In this document: piece by piece, positions 19,747 to 28,437 of the stretch | Layout of the letters: each line of letters starts with the position of its first letter | How positions within the stretch are numbered: position 1 is the first letter of the stretch | Program-made: the position numbers and the translations under genes | The notes under the pieces: model-generated | What the model was told of the DNA's origin: nothing | Database searches by the model: none | What the model saw: only the letters and a program-made list of their open reading frames with translations | NCBI RefSeq assembly: GCF_001556045.1 | Contig: NZ_LSIC01000061.1 | Location: forward strand, 1-64,000 | Reading direction: 5' to 3' | Source of the DNA: Bradyrhizobium sp. CCH5-F6 | Lineage (GTDB): Bacteria > Pseudomonadota > Alphaproteobacteria > Rhizobiales > Xanthobacteraceae | Length of the DNA: 64,000 nt

Positions 19747-20718
19747 CTACTCCGCAACCTCCAGCGCATGCACCGAGAACATCTTTGCCGCGTCCGTCCA
19801 GCTCTCCCGCACGCGCCAGCCGGCGCCCTGCGCCAGCGCGGCGAAGCGCTCGAGGCTGTATTTGTAGCTGTTCTCGGTGTGAATGCTCTCGCCCGGCTTG
19901 AACGAGAAGCTGGTGCCGAGCAGCCGCACGGTCTGGCTCTTCCTGCTGATCAGGTGCATCTCGATGCGGTGCCGCTCGCGATTGTAGATCGCGCGGTGGG
20001 TGAAGGCGGACAGGTCGAAATTGCCGCCGAGCTCGCGGTTGATCCGCACCAGCACATTGAGGTTGAAGCGCGCGGTGACGCCGGCGGCATCGTTATAGGC
20101 GTCGTGCAGCACGCGCTCTTCTTTCTCGAGGTCGGCGCCGATGATCATCTGCGCGCCCTTGCCGAGGATCTTGCGGGCGCTCTTCAGGAAAGCCTGCGCT
20201 TCCTGCGGCTCGAAATTGCCGATGGTCGAGCCGGGAAAAAAGCCGACCTTGGGCATGGACGCGACCTGCCTGGGCAGCTCGAACGGCGTCGTGAAGTCGG
20301 CTGCGACCGGATAGATGCCGAGCGAGGGGAAATCCCGCTTCAGCCCGTTCGCCTGCGCCTTCAGGAAGTCCCCGGAGATGTCGACGGGGACATAGGCCGC
20401 GAACTTGCAATGACCCAGCAGCAGGCGAACCTTCGTGGTCGCGCCGGCGCCGAACTCGACCAGGGCCGCGTGCTCCGGAATGATCTTCGCGATCTCGCCG
20501 CCGCGCTCTTTCAGGATCGCAAGTTCGGTGCGCGTCGGATAATATTCCGGCAGCCGGGTGATCGCCTCGAACAGCTCCGACCCGGTCGCATCGTAGAAAT
20601 ATTTCGGCGACAGCTTCTTCGGCTGCCGCGAGAGGTCCTCGATGGCCTCGCGGGCGAAGGCGGTGGTTTGCTCGTCGGGAAGATGGGCTTCGGCCAAGGC
20701 GCTGGCGTGCACATTCAT
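19747..20718 (-). CDS. egtD: L-histidine N-alpha-methyltransferase EgtD
   Basis: 323 residues. It trimethylates histidine to hercynine with SAM, the first step of ergothioneine synthesis (EC 2.1.1.44). The N-terminal PKKLSPKYFYDATGSELFEAIT motif, SAM-binding EFGAGATTKVRLLL and FFPGSTIGNFEPQEA are characteristic. An upstream Met in frame lacks a ribosome-binding site, whereas CAGGAGAG precedes the ATG at 20718. It is 50 nt downstream of egtB, so both form one operon. Confidence 0.95.
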   Translation of the reverse strand: MNVHASALAEAHLPDEQTTAFAREAIEDLSRQPKKLSPKYFYDATGSELFEAITRLPEYYPTRTELAILKERGGEIAKIIPEHAALVEFGAGATTKVRLLLGHCKFAAYVPVDISGDFLKAQANGLKRDFPSLGIYPVAADFTTPFELPRQVASMPKVGFFPGSTIGNFEPQEAQAFLKSARKILGKGAQMIIGADLEKEERVLHDAYNDAAGVTARFNLNVLVRINRELGGNFDLSAFTHRAIYNRERHRIEMHLISRKSQTVRLLGTSFSFKPGESIHTENSYKYSLERFAALAQGAGWRVRESWTDAAKMFSVHALEVAE

Positions 20719-20768
20719 GATACTCTCCTGAACGCGCTGTCCGGCGCGCATTTGTCGTCGGATGATTT

Positions 20769-22016
20769 CTACTCGTAGTCGGCGAGCCGCAGCCCCGTGA
20801 ATTGCCAGCGGTGGTGCGGATAGAAGAAATTACGATAGGTAATACGGCTGTGGCCCTCGGGAGTTGCAAGCGAGGAGCCGCGCAGCACCAATTGATTGAC
20901 CATGAACTTGCCGTTGTATTCGCCGAGCGCCCCTTCGATGGCGCGATAACCGGGGTAGGGCGAATAAGAAGAGCGGGTCCATTGCCAGACGATGCCGAAG
21001 GCGTCGTTGAGCTGACCCGCGCGTGCGGCGACCTCCCATTCCATCTCGGTCGGCAGGTGTTTTCCGGCCCAGCGCGCGAAGGCGTCGGCTTCGTAATAGC
21101 TGACGTGGCAGACAGGCGCGTTGGGATCGACCGGCTTGAGGCCGGCGAGCGTCATCACATGCCATGCGCCATCGACCTCGCGCCAATGCCCCGGGGCCTG
21201 CCAGTCTTCCTTGCCGGCGGCGGCAAAGCCGTCCATCAGCCACAGCGTTGCAGTCCGATAGCCGCCATCCTGCATGAAGGCGAGCCATTCGGCGTTGGTC
21301 ACCAGATTGCGGGCGAGCTTGACCGGACCGACGAGGGCGCGATGCGCCGGTTTCTCGTTGTCGAAATGGAAACTGTCGTCGACGTGGCCGACGGTGTGGA
21401 TGCCCTCGTTGAGTTGCAGCCAGTCTTCGCCCCTGCGCGTGGCGGTTGGGAAGCGCCAGTTGGGGTCGTACGCGGGGTAGACCGGGTTCTGCGCAAAGGC
21501 GTGCAGGATGTCCGTGAACATCAATTCCTGATGCTGCTGCTCGTGATTGAGCCCGACCTCGACCAGCGGCGCCAAGGCCTGGAGCTTGCCTGCCTCGGCC
21601 TCGCGGAAGAATGTGACGACGGCGGCATCGACGTATTTGCGATATGCGCCGACCTCGTCGGCACCGGGCCGGGTGATGTCGCCGCGATGGTTGCGGGCAT
21701 GGCGCGGGCCGGCGCTGACGTAATACGAGTTGAACAGAAACGCGAAATCGGGATGGAAGGGCCGGTAGCCCGGACAGTGCTCGCCGAGCAGGAATTGCTC
21801 CCAGAACCAGGTGGTATGCGCCCGATGCCATTTCGCCGGGCTCGCATCGGGCATCGACTGGATCTGCTGGTCCTCCGGCGACAGCGGCGCCGCCCGCCGC
21901 TCGGTCTCGTTGCGGACGGTGAGAAACGCCTCTTCCAGCCGCCGGGCGAGGTCGCCCCGGTCGAAGGACGGCGACGAAAGCTGGGGGGCGGCCGTAGCGG
22001 AGGCTGGTTTCGTCAC
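20769..22016 (-). CDS. egtB: Ergothioneine biosynthesis sulfoxide synthase EgtB
   Basis: About 415 residues. It joins a thiol to hercynine using a non-heme iron centre. The N-terminal DinB-like domain carries the iron ligands (a His in KWHRAHTTWFWEQFLL and the HEQQHQE motif). The C-terminal FGE-sulfatase/C-type-lectin fold ends HHRWQFTGLRLADYE. The GTG at 22016 is chosen because GGAG sits 6 nt upstream; a GTG at 22067 would add 17 residues. Only egtB and egtD are present here, with no egtA, egtC or egtE, as in other proteobacterial two-gene loci. Confidence 0.93.
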   Translation of the reverse strand: MTKPASATAAPQLSSPSFDRGDLARRLEEAFLTVRNETERRAAPLSPEDQQIQSMPDASPAKWHRAHTTWFWEQFLLGEHCPGYRPFHPDFAFLFNSYYVSAGPRHARNHRGDITRPGADEVGAYRKYVDAAVVTFFREAEAGKLQALAPLVEVGLNHEQQHQELMFTDILHAFAQNPVYPAYDPNWRFPTATRRGEDWLQLNEGIHTVGHVDDSFHFDNEKPAHRALVGPVKLARNLVTNAEWLAFMQDGGYRTATLWLMDGFAAAGKEDWQAPGHWREVDGAWHVMTLAGLKPVDPNAPVCHVSYYEADAFARWAGKHLPTEMEWEVAARAGQLNDAFGIVWQWTRSSYSPYPGYRAIEGALGEYNGKFMVNQLVLRGSSLATPEGHSRITYRNFFYPHHRWQFTGLRLADYE

Positions 22017-22304
22017 GTTTTTCTCCAGACAGGACAAGAGAACGTTGTTCGCCTCAGCCGGTTCCACGACCAGGGTTCGTCCTAGATAGGGGCTCCGTTA
22101 CGGTATGAAAGTCCTCTCCGGCGATGATATTGATGTCGTCAGCCTATGGACCTGGTGGGCTCCAGTTGCGCCCGTGTGGCGTGTCGCCGCCATTTTACTT
22201 TGGATGCACAACGGTTTGGGCTACATATATGGGCAGGTATCGGGTTAAATCGGCTGAGCCGGCCCGAGGGATCGTTGAGGGCTCAGCCCCAGAAGGACAC
22301 GGAT

Positions 22305-22631
22305 ATGAGCATCGAGGAATTCATCGCCAACGAAGTGAAGTCGAACGACGTGGTTCTGTTCATGAAGGGCACGCCGCAATTTCCGCAGTGCGGTTTCTCC
22401 GGCCAGGTCGTCCAGATCCTCGACCACATCGGCGTGGGCTATAAGGGCCTCAACGTTCTCGAATCCGCCGAGCTGCGCAACGGCATCAAGGAATACTCGA
22501 ACTGGCCGACCATCCCGCAGCTCTATGTGAAGGGCGAGTTCGTCGGCGGATGCGACATTGTCCGCGAGATGTTCCAGGCCGGCGAATTGCAGCAGCTCTT
22601 CTCCGAAAAGGGCGTCGCCGTCGCGGCCTGA
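22305..22631 (+). CDS. grxD: Monothiol glutaredoxin (Grx4 type)
   Basis: 108 residues with active site PQCGFS, the CGFS monothiol signature, KGTPQFPQCGFSGQVVQIL, and the glutathione-binding WPTIPQLYVKGEFVGGCDI. It delivers or stores [2Fe-2S] clusters with BolA partners. AGAAGGA precedes the ATG. The macrodomain gene starts 3 nt after its stop, so the two are translationally linked. Confidence 0.96.
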   Translation: MSIEEFIANEVKSNDVVLFMKGTPQFPQCGFSGQVVQILDHIGVGYKGLNVLESAELRNGIKEYSNWPTIPQLYVKGEFVGGCDIVREMFQAGELQQLFSEKGVAVAA

Positions 22632-22634
22632 TCC

Positions 22635-23186
22635 GTGACCCGGCTGAGGCGCCGGATCGGCGGCGCCGAGCTTGAGGTCATCGTTGCCGACATCACCACG
22701 CTCGGCGTTGACGCCATCGTCAACGCCGCCAATGCGTCGCTCCTCGGCGGAGGCGGCGTGGACGGTGCAATCCACGACGCTGCCGGTCCCGAGCTTCTTG
22801 CCGAGTGTCAAACGCTCGGAGGATGCCCGACCGGGGATGCCAGGATCACCAAGGGTTATCGTCTGCCCGCACGCCATGTGATCCACGCGGTCGGCCCCGT
22901 CTGGTACGGCGGCAGCCGTGGCGAGGCGCAGGCGCTGCGCTCCTGCTATCGCCGTGCGCTCGAGCTCTGCCAAGCCAATCAGTTGACCTCGCTGGCCTTC
23001 TCCGCGATCTCGACCGGCGTGTATCGCTTCCCGTCCGACCAGGCCGCGAAGATTGCGGTTCTCGCGACCATTGAAGCCCTGACGGCGCCGCCGCTGGTTA
23101 CCCGTGTCATATTCTGTTGTTTTTCGGAGAGCAGCGCCGCTCTCCACACCGACGTTTTGGCGCGGCATGGCAGCCCTTGTGCCTGA
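22635..23186 (+). CDS. Macrodomain protein (O-acetyl-ADP-ribose deacetylase-like)
   Basis: 183 residues, GTG start. Single MacroD-type domain: VDAIVNAANASLLGGGGVDGAIH (the Asn/Gly-rich ligand loop) and ISTGVYRFPSDQAA near the C terminus. Such enzymes remove ADP-ribose from proteins or deacetylate O-acetyl-ADP-ribose. It lies immediately downstream of grxD. Activity is inferred from the complete catalytic loop. Confidence 0.92.
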   Translation: MTRLRRRIGGAELEVIVADITTLGVDAIVNAANASLLGGGGVDGAIHDAAGPELLAECQTLGGCPTGDARITKGYRLPARHVIHAVGPVWYGGSRGEAQALRSCYRRALELCQANQLTSLAFSAISTGVYRFPSDQAAKIAVLATIEALTAPPLVTRVIFCCFSESSAALHTDVLARHGSPCA

Positions 23187-23232
23187 TGGCGCGGCCGGTA
23201 CACTCCGTCCGAACGTGTTCCGGGGAGGGGAT

Positions 23233-24519
23233 ATGATTTCACAGTATGGGTTGCGTGTGCTCGCCTGCGGCGCGCTGGTGTCGCTTGCCGCGATGTCGTC
23301 CGCGCGGGCGGAGGGCACATACGAGATTCCGGCCGGCGCGCATTTCAATCGGGACAAGCTCGCCAAGGTGAGCGAGTTCTTCAAGAACGAGGTCGCGACC
23401 GGCAAGATCGCCGGTGCAAACGTGCTGATTCAGCAGCATGGCAAGCCGGTCTATCACGAAGTCTTCGGCGTGCAGGACGTGGTGAGCAAGGCCCCCATCA
23501 CCGACAAGACGATCTTCCGCCTGTTCTCGATGACCAAGGCGATCACCTCGGTGGTCGCGATGCAATTGATCGAGGACGGCAAGATCAAGCTCGACGATCC
23601 CGTCTCGAAATACATTCCGTCCTTCGCCAACGTGAAGGTCGGTGTCGAGAAGAAGGCCGATGACGGCAGCAAGTCGCTCGAGCTGGTGCCGCCCAACCGG
23701 CCGATGACGGTGCTCGACCTGATGCGCCATACCTCGGGCATCACCTATGGATTCTACGGCGACAGCCTGGTGCGCAAGGCCTATCGCGAAGCCAACATCT
23801 ATGCCGGCGATTTCGATCTTGCCGAGTTCGCCGAACGCATCGCCAAGCTGCCGTTGCACAACCAGCCGGGCGCGCTCTGGCAATACGGTCACTCCACCGA
23901 CGTGCTGGCGCGCGTGATGGAGGTCGCCGCCGGCAAGCCGCTGATCGAGATCATGCGCGAGAAGCTGCTCGATCCGCTCGGCATGGTCGATACCGGCTTC
24001 TTCGTGGCCGACCCCGAGAAGCAGAAGCTGCTGGCGCAGCCGGTGCCGAACGACTCCGATTTCCGGGTCGGCCGGATCAATGATCCGACGGTGGTCAAGA
24101 AGATCCAGTACGCCAGCGGCGGCATGGTGACGACCATGGCGGATTATCAGCGCTTCGCGCAGATGCTGCTCAATGGCGGCAGCCTGGACGGCAAGACCAT
24201 TCTCAAGCCCGAGACGTTCAAGCTGATGGTGACCGATCAGGTCGGGCCCAACTCCGGCGTCGATCGAGACTTCTTCTACTTCCCCGGCGACGGTTTCGGC
24301 TTCGGCCTCGGCCTTGCGGTCCGCACCGATCCCGGCAATGCCAAGCCGCCGCCGCCCGGCAATCTCGGTGAGTTGAAGTGGGACGGCGCCTCCGGCTGCT
24401 ACTTCGTGATCGACCCCAAGCAGGACATGTTCTTCGTCCTCCTGGAGCAGACCCCGAGCGAGCGCCAGCGCGTGCAGCGGACATTGAAGCAGTTGGTCTA
24501 TGAAGCCATGGAGAAGTGA
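23233..24519 (+). CDS. Beta-lactamase-family serine hydrolase, paralogue 1
   Basis: 428 residues. Signal peptide MISQYGLRVLACGALVSLAAMSSARA, periplasmic. The class C beta-lactamase/esterase fold shows SxxK as Ser99-Met-Thr-Lys102 in RLFSMTKAITS and a YGHS motif in LWQYGHSTDVLAR at the usual Tyr position. GGGAGGGG lies directly ahead of the ATG. It is close in sequence to the next gene, indicating tandem duplication. Probably an esterase or D-amino-acid peptidase; the substrate is unknown. Confidence 0.9.
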   Translation: MISQYGLRVLACGALVSLAAMSSARAEGTYEIPAGAHFNRDKLAKVSEFFKNEVATGKIAGANVLIQQHGKPVYHEVFGVQDVVSKAPITDKTIFRLFSMTKAITSVVAMQLIEDGKIKLDDPVSKYIPSFANVKVGVEKKADDGSKSLELVPPNRPMTVLDLMRHTSGITYGFYGDSLVRKAYREANIYAGDFDLAEFAERIAKLPLHNQPGALWQYGHSTDVLARVMEVAAGKPLIEIMREKLLDPLGMVDTGFFVADPEKQKLLAQPVPNDSDFRVGRINDPTVVKKIQYASGGMVTTMADYQRFAQMLLNGGSLDGKTILKPETFKLMVTDQVGPNSGVDRDFFYFPGDGFGFGLGLAVRTDPGNAKPPPPGNLGELKWDGASGCYFVIDPKQDMFFVLLEQTPSERQRVQRTLKQLVYEAMEK

Positions 24520-25780
24520 CTGGAGCGGGCCCCGTGCGTTCATCGCGGCGCTCGTTCTTCTGGTTGGCGTGGTCGGCGCGCATGCGGGCTCCGAGCGTGC
24601 TGAGCACAGGTTCTCGCCTGAGGGCCTCGCCAAGGTCTCCGACTACATTCGCAACGAGATTGCGACCGGGAGGATTCCCGGCGCCATCCTGCTGATTCAA
24701 CAGCACGGCGAGCCGGTCTACTACGAGAATTTCGGCGTCCGCGATGTCGCGACCCAGCTTTCGATGAGCGCGGACACGATCTTCCGCCTCTATTCGATGT
24801 CGAAGCCGATCACCTCCGTCATGGCGATGATGCTGGTCGAGGACGGCAAGCTTTCGCTCGACGATCCGGTGTCCAAATACATTCCGGCGTTTGCCGGCAT
24901 GAAGGTGGGCATCGAGAGGAAAACAGCGGATGGCAAGGTTTCGCTGACGCTGGAGCCGCAGGAACGCCCGATCACCATCAAGGACCTCTTGCGCCACACC
25001 GCGGGGCTGCCTTACGGCTTTCATGGCGGTGGACTGGTGCGCGAGCTCCACGCTGCGGCGGACCTCTTCAACAGCGATCTTTCCAATGCCGAGTTCGTCG
25101 CGAAGATCGCCACGCTGCCGCTCGCCGAGCAGCCTGGTACGGCGTGGACCTACGGTTTTGCCACCGATGTGCTCGGCCGCGTCGTCGAGGTGATCTCGGG
25201 CAAGACGCTGCTCCAGTTCGAGAAGGAGCGGCTGCTCGATCCACTCGGCATGACCGAGACGGCGTTCTACGTTGCCGATCCGGCCGGGTTTGCCCGTATC
25301 GCCGAGCCGATGCCCGAGGACCGCAACATCAGCCCGACGACTGAGGTCCGCGACATCAGGCGGCCCGTGAAATGGGAATCGGGCGGCGCCGGCATGGTCG
25401 GTACCATCGGCGACTATGCCCGTTTCGCCCAGATGCTGCTGAATGGCGGCACTTATCAGGGCCGTCGCTATCTCAAGCCCGAGACCGTTGCGCTGATGGC
25501 TTCGGACCACGTCGGACCCGAGACAAAGATCGCACGCGACCAGATGTACTATCCGGGCGGAAACTCGGGCTTCGGCCTCGGCTTTGCGGTGCGCACCTCG
25601 GTGCCGCCGGGGACGTCCTGGCCTACAGGCGAATATCGCTGGGACGGCGTCGGCGGCACGTTCTTCTTCATCGATCCCGAAGACGATCTGTTCGGAATCT
25701 TCATGGTGCAGACGCCCTCTCAGCGCGGCCGGATTCAACTCGCGCTGAAGACGCTGATCTATCAGGCCATGGGGCGGTAA
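24500..25780 (+). CDS. Beta-lactamase-family serine hydrolase, paralogue 2
   Basis: 426 residues. Hydrophobic N-terminal segment FIAALVLLVGVVGAHA as signal or anchor, SxxK as Ser99-Met-Ser-Lys102, YGF in WTYGFATDVLGR. The ATG overlaps the previous gene's 3' end by 20 nt. SxxK falls at the same residue numbers as in paralogue 1 and the two share long blocks (for example DDPVSKYIPAFAGMKVG). This is a clear tandem duplicate that has diverged in the loop regions. Confidence 0.9.
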   Translation: MKPWRSDWSGPRAFIAALVLLVGVVGAHAGSERAEHRFSPEGLAKVSDYIRNEIATGRIPGAILLIQQHGEPVYYENFGVRDVATQLSMSADTIFRLYSMSKPITSVMAMMLVEDGKLSLDDPVSKYIPAFAGMKVGIERKTADGKVSLTLEPQERPITIKDLLRHTAGLPYGFHGGGLVRELHAAADLFNSDLSNAEFVAKIATLPLAEQPGTAWTYGFATDVLGRVVEVISGKTLLQFEKERLLDPLGMTETAFYVADPAGFARIAEPMPEDRNISPTTEVRDIRRPVKWESGGAGMVGTIGDYARFAQMLLNGGTYQGRRYLKPETVALMASDHVGPETKIARDQMYYPGGNSGFGLGFAVRTSVPPGTSWPTGEYRWDGVGGTFFFIDPEDDLFGIFMVQTPSQRGRIQLALKTLIYQAMGR

Positions 25781-25795
25781 ATTCTCGCGGTCTGC

Positions 25796-25872
25796 GTAGC
25801 CCGGATGAGCGCAGCGATATCCGGGACTTCTGCGCGCGGATTCCCGGGTGTCGCTGCGCTCACCCGGGCTAC
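25796..25872. repeat. GTAGCCCGGATG palindromic repeat, copy 2
   Basis: GTAGCCCGGATGAGCGCAGC at one end and GCTGCGCTCACCCGGGCTAC at the other, with ATATCCGGGA and TCCCGGGTGT inside. Located between the convergent hydrolase and threonine aldolase genes. Confidence 0.88.
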
Positions 25873-25882
25873 GGGACTACGT

Positions 25883-26950
25883 CTACGCTCCGCGCACGAT
25901 CTCTCTGATGTGGCCGATCGTCTCCTCGATCTGACTCGCATTGACGTCGAGATGGGTGCAGGCGCGGATGCGGCCGTCCATCATCGCAAGCGTCACGCCG
26001 CGCTGGCGCAGTGCTGCGACCATCTTGTCGCCGGCAATGCCGGCGCCGTCGGGCTTGAAGAACACGAGATTGGTTTCGGGCTCCTGCACCTCGATGCCTG
26101 AGATCTGCGACATCCCGCGGGCGAGCGCACGCGCATTGGCGTGGTCGTCGGCGAGGCGCTCGACGTGATGGTCGAGCGCGTAGATGCAGGCCGCGGCGCA
26201 GATTCCGGCCTGCCGCATCGAGCCGCCGAGGCGCTGCTTCCATTGCCACACCGCGTCGATGAAGGCGCGCGAGCCTGCAAGCACGCCGCCGATCGGCGCG
26301 CCCAGGCCCTTGGAGAAATCGATCCAGGCCGAATCCCATCCCGCGGTCATGTCGCGGGGCGAGATGCCGCTCGCCACCGTGGCGTTGAGCAGGCGCGCGC
26401 CGTCCATGTGGGTCACGAGGCCGTGCTGCTTGGCGATCGCCACGATTTCGTCGAGCGCCGCCTTCTTCCAGATCGTGCCGCCGCCGATATTGGCGGTCTG
26501 CTCGACGCTGACGACGGTCTGCGGCGGCTGGTAGCGCGTGCGCGGATGTAGCGCCTTGCGAAGAGTCTCCGGCGTGAACTGGCCGCCCTCGCCCTTGAGC
26601 TGGGTGACCTGGAAGCCGCCGATTGCGGCATGCGCGCCGCCCTCGCGGGCGATGATGTGCGCGGTTTCATGAGCCAGGATCTCGTCGCCGGGACGGCAAT
26701 GCACCAGCGTCGCGGTCACGTTGCACATCGTGCCCGAGGGCATGTAGACCGCCGCTTCCTTGCCGAGCAGATCGGCCACGCGCTCGCACAGCGCATTCAC
26801 GGTCGGGTCGTCGCCGACCTGCTCGTCGCCGACCTCCGCCCGCGCCATGGCCTCGCGCATCCCGGCCGTCGGCTTGGTCTGCGTGTCCGAGAGCAGGTTG
26901 ATGCGCACCGGCGGCGCCTTGGGATCGATCGGGGGAGGGGTGTAGAGCAT
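25883..26950 (-). CDS. ltaE: Low-specificity L-threonine aldolase (beta-eliminating lyase family)
   Basis: 355 residues, PLP-dependent. The family core is visible: INLLSDTQTKPTAGMREAMA, YMPSGTMCNVTA, AHIIAREGG, HMDGARLLNA, and the PLP lysine in IDFSKGLGAPIGG. It cleaves threonine or allo-threonine to glycine and acetaldehyde. Full length. It follows the ParE toxin gene by 12 nt on the opposite transcriptional side of the repeat, so the toxin and aldolase could not share a terminator. Confidence 0.9.
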   Translation of the reverse strand: MLYTPPPIDPKAPPVRINLLSDTQTKPTAGMREAMARAEVGDEQVGDDPTVNALCERVADLLGKEAAVYMPSGTMCNVTATLVHCRPGDEILAHETAHIIAREGGAHAAIGGFQVTQLKGEGGQFTPETLRKALHPRTRYQPPQTVVSVEQTANIGGGTIWKKAALDEIVAIAKQHGLVTHMDGARLLNATVASGISPRDMTAGWDSAWIDFSKGLGAPIGGVLAGSRAFIDAVWQWKQRLGGSMRQAGICAAACIYALDHHVERLADDHANARALARGMSQISGIEVQEPETNLVFFKPDGAGIAGDKMVAALRQRGVTLAMMDGRIRACTHLDVNASQIEETIGHIREIVRGA

Positions 26951-26962
26951 GGCTGGTCTCGT

Positions 26963-27259
26963 CTAGTCGAACAGTTGCGGCCTGATGTCTTGCGCACCGT
27001 GGAGAATGGCGCGGATTTCGACGTGGTCGGATTGCACCGTGTAGAAAATCAGATGTGATTGGAAGCGGAAACGCCGATAGCCAGCCGCGAGTTCATCCAC
27101 TTGTTGGCCAATGAGAGGGAAATCGGCGAGAAGCCCGAAGGAGCGGATCAGACCTGCATAGTAAGCCTCGGCCTGATATTTGCCGAACCGGCTTTCGGTG
27201 AAGTCGTAGATGTCGATCAAATCGGTTCGGGTACGCTCCGATAACCGGTATTCAGCCAT
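26963..27259 (-). CDS. ParE/RelE-family toxin
   Basis: 98 residues: MAEYRLSERTRTDLIDIYDFTESRFGKYQAEAYYAGLIRSF, then GYRRFRFQSHLIFYTVQ and VEIRAILHGAQDIRPQL. This is the ParE/RelE fold; ParE-type members act on gyrase and RelE-type on ribosomes. The start ATG overlaps the antitoxin stop by 8 nt, a typical toxin-antitoxin arrangement. The frame is open upstream but unrelated. Confidence 0.9.
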   Translation of the reverse strand: MAEYRLSERTRTDLIDIYDFTESRFGKYQAEAYYAGLIRSFGLLADFPLIGQQVDELAAGYRRFRFQSHLIFYTVQSDHVEIRAILHGAQDIRPQLFD

Positions 27260-27467
27260 GGCGGCGTTGAGCAACGCGTTGGCGTGCGGCAGCCAGAATG
27301 TCGTCCGGCGTGTCCGAGGTGAATTCGTTGCAATCGGGCTGCGCAAACAGCGCTTGATATCGGCGGACCTGTTCGTCGCGGGGCAGCTTGGCCCACGCCT
27401 CAAGCTCCGCCTCGCTAGGCGTAGCCGATGGGGTGATGTTGGCGAACTGGTCGGTCGTCTGGGACAT
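27252..27467 (-). CDS. Antitoxin partner of the ParE-type toxin
   Basis: 71 residues, acidic: MSQTTDQFANITPSATPSEAELEAWAKLPRDEQVRRYQALF ... AAARQRVAQRRHG. Position and the 8-nt ATGGCTGA overlap identify it as the antitoxin. No ribbon-helix-helix or helix-turn-helix is obvious, so its DNA-binding mode is unclear. A GTG 9 nt upstream is an alternative start. Confidence 0.78.
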   Translation of the reverse strand: MSQTTDQFANITPSATPSEAELEAWAKLPRDEQVRRYQALFAQPDCNEFTSDTPDDILAAARQRVAQRRHG

Positions 27468-27484
27468 CGACAGCACGTTACCAC

Positions 27485-27514
27485 AACAAAAAGGCCCCGG
27501 AAACCGGGGCCTTT
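27485..27514 (-). terminator. Rho-independent terminator of rpsD
   Basis: AAAGGCCCCGG and CCGGGGCCTTT form an 11-bp stem with an AAA loop (27490-27514). On the minus strand the stem is followed by a T-rich run (TTTTTGTTGT). It lies 23 nt after the rpsD stop. Confidence 0.9.
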
Positions 27515-27536
27515 GAACGTTGATCTGCCGAAACTA

Positions 27537-28154
27537 TCAGCGCGAATAGAATTCGACGACCAGATGCGGCTCCATCTGCACCGGGAAGGGCACGTCGGAG
27601 AGGTGGGGGATGCGCGTGTATTTCGCGGTCATCTTGCCGTGGTCGACTTCGAGATAGTCGGGCACGTCGCGCTCCGGGAGCTGGCTGGCTTCGAGGACGT
27701 GGGCGAGCTGCTTGGAGGCTTCCTTCACCTCGACGACGTCGCCGACCTTGAGCTGGTAGCTCGAGATGTTGACCTTGCGGCCGTTCACCTTGACGTGGCC
27801 GTGGTTGATGAACTGGCGCGCGGCGAAGATCGTGGAGACGAACTTGGCGCGGTACACGACCGCGTCGAGACGACGCTCCAAAAGGCCGATCAGGTTTTCG
27901 CCGGTGTCACCCTTGAGGCGACTGGCTTCCACGTAGATGCCGTGGAACTGGCGCTCGCTGATGTTGGCGTAGTAGCCCTTCAGCTTCTGCTTGGCACGGA
28001 GCTGCACGCCGAAGTCGGAGAGCTTGCCCTTGCGGCGCTGGCCATGCTGGCCGGGGCCGTATTCGCGGCGGTTCACGGGGCTCTTCGGGCGGCCCCAGAT
28101 GTTCTGGCCCATACGGCGATCGATCTTGTACTTCGCCTCACTGCGCTTAGTCAT
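27537..28154 (-). CDS. rpsD: 30S ribosomal protein S4
   Basis: 205 residues. A primary 16S rRNA-binding protein of the small subunit. [21 protein letters not shown] and the S4 RNA-binding domain [32 protein letters not shown] are complete. AAGAGGA lies 6 nt ahead of the ATG; an upstream in-frame start was rejected because its 35 extra residues are not ribosomal. It is transcribed alone and ends in a strong terminator. Confidence 0.98.
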   Translation of the reverse strand: MTKRSEAKYKIDRRMGQNIWGRPKSPVNRREYGPGQHGQRRKGKLSDFGVQLRAKQKLKGYYANISERQFHGIYVEASRLKGDTGENLIGLLERRLDAVVYRAKFVSTIFAARQFINHGHVKVNGRKVNISSYQLKVGDVVEVKEASKQLAHVLEASQLPERDVPDYLEVDHGKMTAKYTRIPHLSDVPFPVQMEPHLVVEFYSR

Positions 28155-28345
28155 CGCGTCCTCTTCAGGTGCATGGTTTGAGGAAACGCGCCCTCCTGTG
28201 TGACGGGATGATCCCGGCACCGACAGGTCCGATCCCCAAAGCTTAAGGGATAGGACCACGGGTCGCGAAACGCTTCGCGGGCCGAAACCGGCCCGCGAGC
28301 AGGCGGCTTTTAGGGGAGTTTGGGGCTCGCTGTCAATTCTTTAGC

Positions 28346-28432
28346 CGTCATTCCGGGGCGATGCGCGAGCGGCGAACCCGGGCTCTCAAGATCCCAGATC
28401 GGTGCTATCGCACCGCTCCGTGATGACCGCTA
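28346..28432 (+). repeat. CGTCATTCCGGGGCG repeat, copy 2
   Basis: Begins CGTCATTCCGGGGCGATGCG, continues with GAACCCGGGCTCTCAAGATC and ends with a related inverted segment. Same family as 17661-17734. It lies in the 283-bp gap downstream of the acyltransferase-fold gene and upstream of rpsD. Confidence 0.7.
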
Positions 28433-28437
28433 CGCCG

